15,624 nucleotides of DNA, taken from positions 1 through 15,624 of the forward strand of contig JANBQS010000544.1 of NCBI GenBank assembly GCA_027577415.1, written 5' to 3'. Positions within the stretch are counted from its first letter, which is position 1. The number at the start of each line of letters is the position of its first letter. Shown here in pieces: positions 1 to 9,500 of the stretch. Under the pieces are notes generated by a model that saw nothing but the letters and a program-made list of their open reading frames with translations, ran no database searches and was not told the DNA's origin. The position numbers and the translations under genes are program-made. The DNA is from Coemansia sp. RSA 922. Taxonomy: Eukaryota > Kickxellomycota > Kickxellomycetes > Kickxellales > Kickxellaceae.

Positions 1-303
1 ATTACGCGCTACGGTATTGCCAAGATGAACGATTCGGTGATGATGCTTGCCTCGTTTGAAAAGACGACAGACCACTTATTCGATGCCGCAACCTTTGGCA
101 AGCGTGACATGGTACATGGCGTGTCTGAGCGCATTATCATGGGCCAGCAGATGCCAGTCGGAACGAGTTTATTCAAGCTGCTCATGGACTATGATCACGC
201 TGTCCTCCCGACGAAGCACCCATTGCTATTCGATAAGCCGAACCCCAGCAGGGCTGCTATTTGCCGGACCACTGTCATGACTATAGGTGACAGACTCACG
301 TAA
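1..303 (+). CDS. RPC1: RNA polymerase III largest subunit RPC1, C-terminal end (5' part outside the window)
   Basis: The frame is open from base 1 and ends at TAA 301-303, giving the last 100 codons of the protein. It encodes the C-terminal part of RPC1 (yeast RPC160), the catalytic subunit of nuclear RNA polymerase III, which makes tRNAs, 5S rRNA and other small RNAs. The diagnostic stretch begins at base 1 with [20 protein letters not shown], followed by [16 protein letters not shown] and [20 protein letters not shown]. This is the conserved end of Rpb1 domain 5 as it appears in Pol III (family [22 protein letters not shown] and G-G-FKLL patterns). A short polar tail containing [10 protein letters not shown] follows, also typical of RPC1. 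The ATG at 25 is an internal methionine, not a start. The gene converges with FAS, with 239 bp between the stop codons. A possible AATAAA poly(A) signal lies about 170 bp past the stop. I see no break. Confidence 0.95.
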   Translation: MTRYGIAKMNDSVMMLASFEKTTDHLFDAATFGKRDMVHGVSERIIMGQQMPVGTSLFKLLMDYDHAVLPTKHPLLFDKPNPSRAAICRTTVMTIGDRLT

Positions 304-542
304 CTGACAATGCTCTTTCGTGTTTGCCATTTACTAGCTTTCAACGACACTGGTCATTGAGGTAAAGGCAAGGGAAACCCCCTGTGTTTCAAACGAGCAT
401 TATGATGGAGCCGTTGTGTTGGCTACAAATGACAATGAACTGATTATATTGCTGCTTGTAAAACAAATATTTAATAAATGTTGGCCTCATCGTGGTAGGG
501 ATTTCATGAGGTAGCCATTTCGTCGCAGATTTACCCCGCGTC
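304..542. other. Tail-to-tail spacer between RPC1 and FAS
   Basis: These 239 bp separate two converging stop codons. I see no gene. I read the minus strand for a missing FAS phosphopantetheine transferase exon and found none of its landmarks (a GVD-like start, a KEA-containing helix motif, a terminal SISHD-like motif). The space is in any case too short for that domain, which is usually well over 100 residues. The spacer becomes A/T-rich around 460-480, where poly(A)-like signals sit. Confidence 0.7.
470..478. terminator. Overlapping poly(A)-like signals for RPC1 (+) and FAS (-)
   Basis: AATAAA lies on the + strand at 473-478, about 170 bp past the RPC1 stop. ATTAAA lies on the - strand at 475-470, 68 bp past the FAS stop. 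Together they could serve as a two-way 3'-end-forming element. The assignment rests on hexamer match and position alone; fungal poly(A) signals are loose and A/T-rich hexamers are common by chance. Confidence 0.35.
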
Positions 543-3500
543 TCAGAATCGATACTCGCCAGACTTGGAGTCGTATTTTGCTCTGGAAAGCGGGTCAAGG
601 AGTACGCTCTTTTCCTGCTCTGCAGTAAATGGCGGCTGGCTCTTGACTTGGATAAATGGATGCTTGCCAACCAAAGTGTCTTGCCAGTAGCGCTCTGACT
701 TGGCATCGCGCTGCTGGAGCTTGACGTTGTAATCGGCGAGTTGCTCTTGGGTAAGCGTGGCAAGCAAGTAGTCAGAGTGCAGGATCAGCAACTCACCGCC
801 GACTTGACCGAACCCGAACGATTTGAGCAGACCCGCCTTGATACCCGACGTCTGAACCGACTTTGACGGATACACCACGTACTCGAAGCGCTGAAGGTCC
901 TGATCAATGTTGTCAGCGTTGCGGTTGCCAGGTATCAGCCCCGTACGCAGACTCTGAATAACGCCGTTGAGCATGTAGCATGCCGCCGCACCCTTAGAGT
1001 GCCCAGTCAGCCACTTTTGGCACACGGCAGGAACGACATGGCCTAGCGTGCGGCCGATCTTTCCAAGCTGTGTGTCGAGTACCTCTGACTCGTTCTTGTC
1101 GTTGGCCATTGTTGACGTACCGTGGAAGGATGCCAACCCGATATCGTCAGCGGTTAGACCCCAGACCGCCAAGCAGCCGCGTAGCGGTGATATCGCGGGG
1201 TTGTTCTTCCAGAACTCGTTGCTCCACATGTCCTGCAAACTGCGACGCTGCCGCTGGTATTGCGCCTCGACCTGATCGACAAGACTGGCATAAGTAGTGC
1301 TGGACTTGCCATCAAGCGAGTCAACTGTACCAGCCAGAGCATTTAGTTCTTCGACTCTCAGCTCATCGACAGCGGCCATGTGAAGCTCCATCTGCCGGCG
1401 GCGATAGTTGAAATCCAAAAGACGAGGCGGTGCTCCAGTCTTAATCTCGCGCGCAGACGTCAACACGCCCTTGCCTGGTGCTGGCACCGAGCGACCTTGC
1501 TTGTCAGTAGCCGTGCCCGACATGGCGACAACGCCGTAAATGGGTGCGCCAAACTCGATCGCTGCTGTTGCTGACATGAGCGTTACAATGCCAGCACCCT
1601 GCCCTTCAACAAATCCGCAGCGCGTCGACGTGCACGGCCGGCTCATTTCCAGTGGAGTGCGACCCCTAGCGAACTCTTCGACCGAATTGCTGGTAGCGCC
1701 CATGTTGCCAAACTCGAACGACGACTCGTGGAACAAGTCTTCGACACCACCAGCGATCATGACCCGGGCTTTTCCTGACTGAATCGTCTCAATTGCAACA
1801 TCAATGGACAGAGCAGCAGTCGCACACGCACCAACAACTGGCTTGACGGGACCAGAGCTTGACATTAGTAGCATGTTGACCCACGCTTGCACTGTCGAGA
1901 TAAACGTCTCTTGAACTACGTCGTTCCTGACATTCATGTCCAGTCGACGATTGCCAAACACTTGTTGTAGTGAATGACCGCCACCAATGGTTGATCCAAT
2001 GCTGCTACCGACCTCCGAGACATGGAAGTACTTGTACAGCTCGTAAGGGTCGGTGATGCCAGACCTGACTAGTGCCTCGACTGTGGCCACTAGCACGTAG
2101 CAAGTAACTGGATCAACTTGCTCGGCAATATCGTCGGGTATTCCAAAGCGCCTTGGATCCCAGCCAGTTGGAACCAGTCCGGCCACCAGCCGATTTCCCC
2201 GCAGCGCCATTGGCACGCGGATCAGCGCGCCCTTGAGGAATCTAACCAACCACGACCCACTGCTAGTGCTCTCCCAGATGTCGACTTTGCTGCCGTTGGT
2301 GCTCTTAAACGCCTGCGCTTCCTCGGCGCTAGCCTCAAACGGCTCCATGTCGTGCTCAATCTGGATCTCGCGCATGATGGAACGCTTGTTTGGATCGTAA
2401 CCGCCAGTCAGCTCGGGCTCAATCATACGAATGCCGGTATGCGCCAGGATAAACTCCTCGTAGAGCGGCTTGACATCAATGTCGCGAACGGGCTCCTCCG
2501 ACTTGGCGTCAACCCAGCCAACGTACACGGCGCCAGTCGACTTTAGCGTGCCATTAAAGTGCTTGATTAGGCCCATGATCCACGCCAGCTCAATGCATCC
2601 TTCGAGCGAAAACTCGCCGTAGGCCTCCATCTCCCAGCGCGTTTCGGCAGTGCCATGTGGACCAACTTCGCCATAGCCAGTAATGACAATAACCTTGTCC
2701 AAGTTCATCATACCCTGCAAGTGCCGTAGATGCTCTAGCTGCTCGTACTTACGAGGCGCCGGGAAGTGGTGCTTGTACTTGGCCAAAGGTCCCTCGTCAA
2801 CTGCCGTGTCTGGCTTCGAGTGGCTCCTAAGAATCATGGCTGCATAGTCACGAGCAGCTTCTCGGGCAACATGCTGCAGGGCGCTGCTCTTTTGCAAAAT
2901 AGCCTGCCGAGCGTTGTTATTGACCGTGCTAGTATTCTTGAAGCGCGTCATCCCCGAGCTGAGATCGGCCCAAATCGGCTCACGCTGCGCAAGGCGACGA
3001 ACAGGCTGGCGAAGAAGGCCAAGAATCATAAAGGACATCTCGCTGGCAGTAAATGTGCGTAAACCTCGAGTCTCAAACTCTTTAGCGCACCAGTCGTTGG
3101 AGGCCATCAGACTCGTGCCACGCGTCCACCCGATAATTGCGCCAGCGATAGACAAGTAGTCTTGCCACGACTCTGACTCCCATCGGACGAATGTGCTCTC
3201 CAGGCCTAGCTTGCACTCGCTGTAGAGCCCATCGCCGCCAAAATCGCCATGGTTGGGGGACAACGGCAAAACTACCAGTGAGGCCCGAGTGTTGTAACCG
3301 AGCCGCTCCTTGGTGTCTTTAATGGTACCCAAAAGACGCAACACGTTAGTGAGCTGGACTCGCTGCGCCAGCTCCGAGCGCGAGCCGAGGTTGGTCGCAA
3401 AGCTGCCAATATCGGATATTGCGGCGAACGGAATGACATAGTCGAGGTCCCAGCCCAAACCCTTGGTTGAGCCAGTTTTGCTGTAGATGTAGTCGACCAG

Positions 3501-6500
3501 CTGCTTGACGTCGCCAGTAGAGGCCTGGTTGAATGGAACAACAACTAGCTCGGAGCCACGTGCGCCATGAGTGCGGTACATGTCTCCGAAGAACAGCGAA
3601 GTCTTGTGACTGTAGCTCGACGTCGTGACGATTACTTTGGCACCACCGCTAAGTAGACGAAGGACAATGTCGGCACCAATTGAGCCTCGCCCACAGCCAG
3701 TGACTAAAGCGGTCTTGCCGGCAAACGACAGACCACTACCACATATCTCGCTCAAGCCCTCGTAGTATACTGTAGACAGCTCGGCACTGTAAGACATATT
3801 GTCGCTTTCATATCGCTTCTTGAGATGAATGTGAGGTGGCACACCCTGCGCCATCGGCTGACGTATATGCTCGACAAATGCGGCAAAAGAAGGCTCATCT
3901 GGGCGTGGTACCTCGGAATACTTCACAGTACCGTCGGGACCAATGTCAACTTGCGGGCCGGTGGGCACAGAAAGCTCACGGTAGACAGGCGACTGCGCTA
4001 GAGATTGAGCACAAGCATCGTGCAGTTGCGACACTATCCGAATGGCTGGCTCCAACGACTCATCGTTGGCTGTCTGCAAGGTGGATAGCGACCCGGCGAG
4101 CATCTGGATCAGACCCGGGCTGGACCGATTCTTCAGCCGCTGAAGTGCGGCTTCGTCGACGCTTGCAAATACACTGGCAGGCTCAACTGTACAGCTGACA
4201 ATCGCCTGTTGGATCAGCTCATACGCCTCCTGCCGCGCCCAGTTCCAGCTCGAGTCAAAGTGGCGAGCCTTATGCGCATCGAACAGCGGCCGTACGCCGT
4301 CAATGAGCTCATCACCAAGCTCGGCCGCAATGCCGTCAAGCTTTGTCTGCAGCAGAGCCGTCTTGGCTTGCTCGTCCTCGGCCATCCGTGCTCCTTCGCG
4401 AGGGTCAATTCCAGCGTAGCGTGCCAGTACCTGGATCTGCTGCCGGATATGCTCGTGCTGCTTCTGCTGCATCTTCTCCATCTCAGCGCTGCTAATGACG
4501 GGTGCGCCGCTCTGACCACTGGAGCTGCCAGCACTGGCGGCAGCGGCAGCATAAGATATGCCGACCTTGGCAGCGTACGCCTGAGCAACAGAATCCAGCC
4601 AGGCCTTGGCTTCAGCCTCGCCAGACAGTCGACCGGACGGCTCCATCGTCAGCGCCACTAGCAATAGAGCATCCTGACGATGCGGTCCTAGACCATATGC
4701 GGACTGCAGGGTGCTCCGAGAAGACGATAGCGAAATACCGCCTGGCATTTTGTTGCTGAACAGCCGTGCCAAATGTGACTGTGTGTGCTTGCCCAAATTG
4801 CCACCAAACGTTCCAATGGCTGCCGCCAGATCTTGCAGCGAGAGGTCCTCGGCCTTGTCGGGAACCTTGCTGCCAAACTCCTTGTGCAGGTCACCAACGA
4901 TTTCGTTCTGAAGCGTCGACTTGCCACCCATCAAGCTCTTGATCGACTTTTGCGGTGGCACGTCGGCCAGTGAGCGCTTAGTCGTGTGAGCCACAATGGC
5001 ATGCACGACATCCAAGGCTTGGAGTGGAACATCGACGAGTGGCGCCGCAGTGCCTGAGGCCTGTACAACAGGCGTAGTGGGCTCAACCACAACCGTAGTT
5101 GCAGGCAAAGAAGATTGCTCGGGCTGCGCTGACGACTCGCTGGGCGCCGGCTGCGAGATCACAGGCTCGGCCGCCTCTAGGGTCTGCTGGATATAGTAGA
5201 TTGCGTCTCTGTCGCGCTCAGCATGCAGCACATCTACATGCTTGCTAGAACGCGGGGAGCTTTTGAGTGTCTTGGTTGACATGCCGCTAAGAACAGGACT
5301 GACGCCGATCTCCACCAAGCGACGCACGCCAAGTCTACCAAGAAGGACGTCCTGAGTGTCAATCCACTGGACGGGCGAGGCAAACTGGTAAGCCAGGAGC
5401 TCAACCAGGAGTACTGCTGCGAGTCTCGCAACGTCATCATCGCTATCTACTGAGGCATCAGTCCAACTGCCCAGTACACTGGCTACGACAGGCGACCCAG
5501 TAATGCTGTGAACGAGGCTAAAGTACTCTCGCGACACCTCGAATGGCACTGCCGTCAAATTGGGAATGTAGCGGAGATGCAACGCCGAGTAGTCAATGTT
5601 CTCCGATCGGATCTTCTCTTGGAGGACAGCACGGAACTCGTTGACGCCTGGGAGAAGTTGGCTGGAGTGGAATGGCACGTCGATTCCCGGCAAGGGGATA
5701 GTCGCACGACCACGCACAGGCTGGCTGTCGACGGGTGTAGCCAAGACATCGCTAACGATTAAAGAAATGCGCGCTTGCCAATCACCATCGTTCGGTGCAC
5801 TTTGCCTAGAAATGCCATCGAAAACCAGACGCAGCACCGCCAACTGACGCAGCGTACCAGCGACAACATACTGAGAGCCACGTACGTTGTAATTGACAAC
5901 CTCCAATAGTCCCTGGCTATGCTCACAGATGACGGCAATCACCGTAGCTAGCACGCTGTCGTCAACGCCATGGCCTGAACGAGACGGGTCTACAGCAACC
6001 ATGCCGTACTGCGAGCGACCCTGGGCATCGCGTTCAACTGCCAGTTGCATAAGCAGGCCGCGGTAGAAACAAATGTCCAAGGCATCCTCAAGCGTAAACA
6101 GGCTGCTTATCGAAGCCAATGCTGCGTACTCGCCGAGCGAATGTCCAGCAAACACGGCGTCCTTTTGAACAAGCGAGTTGGCGCGCATATCGGCCACCGC
6201 CGCCATGGCAAACGTAACCAAGGCGACTTGCGTGAACTGCGTCGCGTTAAGGAGTCCAGTAGGCGACCGGTGTGTGTAGCTCAATGAATCCAAAGTAATA
6301 TCGGGGAACATCGGTAGGACTTCACCCTTAACTCCACCGCCGTTGCTGCCGCTTCTGGCAAGCGACATATAGTTGCGCTGTAGCTCTTCGCCGGTTCTGC
6401 TGCAAAAGTGCACCGTAAGCTCCTTGGGATTGGTCCGGACAATCTCAAGCAAAGACACGCCGTACTTGGCAACCATGTGCTGGTCCGCACGGTTCCAAAT

Positions 6501-9500
6501 GCTACGAGCTGCAACCGACTCCTTGTAGAGATTCATGCCCATGCCAACCTCTTGAGAGCCCTGGCCGGTAAAGACATAGGCCGTGGCTGGTTGTTCGATC
6601 TCGGCGGTGCACTCGAGAACTGGCCCTCCGCCGACCTTTGACGTAACACCCTTGACCAGCATGCGTCCGCCCTTCATGCCAACATGGAGCAACTCCGTAC
6701 GTAGCTGGTCTTTGGGCAGCACCATCCCGACAAAGTTGGTCCGGTACATACGAATGCGCTCAGGCTCGTCATTGGCAGCGTAGCACTCAACCAGCGCCCT
6801 AGTCGACGCGCTGGTCCACAGTCCATGCGTAATTGTGCCAGGCAAACCGGCCACATCAGCAATGTAGGGATTGGTGTGGATCGCATTTCCGTCGGCAGAC
6901 ACTTTGGCGTACCCCCAGTTCGAATCAGGAACTGTGACTTGCAGCAGCTCATGGTTGCTTGGAGATACCAGCGAGTAGCCATCACCATCAGACAGCGATG
7001 TGGTTGAAGGCACTTCATGCCGGCGCAAGTACTCGATCACTTGATCCTTGACAGACGTACCGCACTCAAAGTGCACATTAGCAATGTGGACCGGGCGTCC
7101 AGTGGGCACCAGGATAGAAGCACGGCCGGTAGTCAAGGTGCTCGAATAGACGTCGTCGCTCTTGAACCGGTACATCGAATCAAGGCAGAACTCAACTTGC
7201 GAGCCAGGTACGAGGTGGACCGAGGCTTCGTCGCTGGACAAAAACCACTCTTTGGCCATCAGTGCCGCGACATCGTTTGCCGTGGCCAACTGGATAATAA
7301 ACCGCTGTCCATTTGTTCGCTCGAACGTCTCTTCCACGCAGACCGGGATGTTGCGGCTGATGAACGCGGTTTCAATATGTGCAATGACTTGGCCAGCACG
7401 GCTCAGGTTGCCCAGCACCTTGAATCGCTTTCCAGATGCCGTATTGGTAATGCCATCGATGCGTAGGCTGCTGCGGACTGTGTCGCCGACCATCAATGGA
7501 GTTGTACCATCGACAAGCTCTATTTTGTTGTAGAGATGGACAATACCAAGCTGTCCATCTCCAAACACCGTCGATGCCAGAATGCGCATGATGGCCGGCG
7601 TGGCAGAGTAGTAGAAGAACTCCATTGGCACACGCAGCCCCGAGTCCGCTGCTTGCAAGTAGTGCTGCGAGCTGTTGCTGACAACCTGGCACATAGAGTA
7701 CACATGATCCTCGGTGATCTTGAAGCCATTGCCAATAAGTAGAGCGTCCGGGTCAACATGGTCCTCAAACTCTGACGGCGCATCAGAGTTGTCGATCCAA
7801 GTTTCTCTATAAAGCTGCCGAGTGTTGTCGCCATGGCCCTCAACGACCAAGTGGATAGGCGTCAGATACTGCGCCGGCTGGTACACAAATCGATACTGCA
7901 AAGTGGCGAGTCCCGTAGGAGTTGGCTGGAAGATCTTTAGCTCGATACTCTCGTCCAGGCGCTCGATTGAAAGGTCGACCATGCCATGGATGTTGGCAAT
8001 GACTAGCGACTGAGGCTGACGACCATTCACTCGCACAGTAACGACTTGGCTGGGGCGAGGGCGCAAAGCACGCCGGACATAGTTGTCAACATAGTTAGAG
8101 CCCTCGACAATCGCCGGCACAGTCAGCAAGACACGCAGCCAGCTGTTAGTTGGGCCAGCAAGAGCATCGAGCCACAAGCTGAGATCTGGGAGCTGGTCCT
8201 GAGCGACAGGCAACTGATATGTGCGCTTCGAGTCAGTTTCTTGCACAGTGACACTTGCGGGTAACGCCACAGCTACTGGTTGGGCGCCAATATACTCGAC
8301 AACTGGGACACTCGCAGCATCGCCATTGTAGCTCCTGCTAAGTAGTGCGGCAATATGGCCGTGGTATACGCCGTCTAGGATGTCCTTGACCGGCTCATTG
8401 ACTGTGGTAGCGAATCGAGTGGAAACCACGCCTTGCTGGATAGCGATTCGTTGCGGATCTTGGTCAGGCACTACGTCCAAGTCCTCCGACTGCCAGAAGC
8501 TGTCTTTCATGAACATACGGCCAAAGTCCTCGTCCAGGATAGCGATAAATGGAACTGGTTTTTGGCCAGTGCGTTTACAGATAGCAATAAAGAACTGAAC
8601 GTCCTCGGAGTGCAACAGCTGGGACTCGGCAGTGGAGTATCTTGCGGTAAAGGACTGCGCTAGCTCCGGCGGTGGTACGTCCTGAAGTTCGGGCATAATA
8701 GTCATCTCAGGCAAGTCAGTGCCCAGTCGGCGCTCAGCACGGACTACAAACTCATAGGTCAGTCGGCGATACGACTCGTGGACCCAGCGCTGTTGGTGCT
8801 TGGCGTACATGAGCTCGACCAGGCGGCTAATGACCTCGGCATAAGTCATCTCCTCCAGATCCACCACGCGCCCGTTTGTCTTGCGCCCAAACCACGGCCG
8901 CAGATAGTCGCTGTTAAGGCGAGCAATGATCTCGTCCTTTCGAGCCAGCAACAGCGCAGCGTGCTTCTCGCGAGGTTGGCTAAGAATAGAGTTCCTCAGC
9001 TCCCTGACTAGTACTGTTCCTCTAGTGACAAGAGAGTGATTGCGCTCACCGTACTCGCTGACTATCGTAGTCACACCTCCCTCGATGCCATTGAGGGACT
9101 TGTGCCACTCGGCGTCGCTTAAGCCAGGCGCGGCGACTATTAGCTCCTTTGCCGCTTGCGCCGTACCTGCTTCCTTGGCGACCATCACTCGCGATCCAAG
9201 CAAGATGCCATCAAATGGCATTGGCGCGCGCCCAAATGCAACGCTCCAGTTGCCAGTAATGTAGGGTAACGAGCCCTCCGCATCGCCAAAACCAGACCCA
9301 GCTATCAGCGCAATGTTAGGGCATGAGCGCACGGCGGCGTAGGTCTCGAGAATCGGCTGGTGAAAGTCCTCAAACGAGTGGTGGCCGCCAGATCTGCCGC
9401 CCGTCCACTGCATTACAATGGGGAAGTCGGCGTGTGCCTTGGCGATGTTGACAACAGCACGAATAGCCTCGGCAGCGTTGGGCTTGAAAGCGACATGGCG

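Noticed and set aside
389..763. A minus-strand 124-residue frame spanning the FAS stop, considered as a possible PPT exon.
   Set aside because: Most of it is a shifted frame over the FAS C-terminus, and the part beyond the stop shows no PPT motif and is too short.
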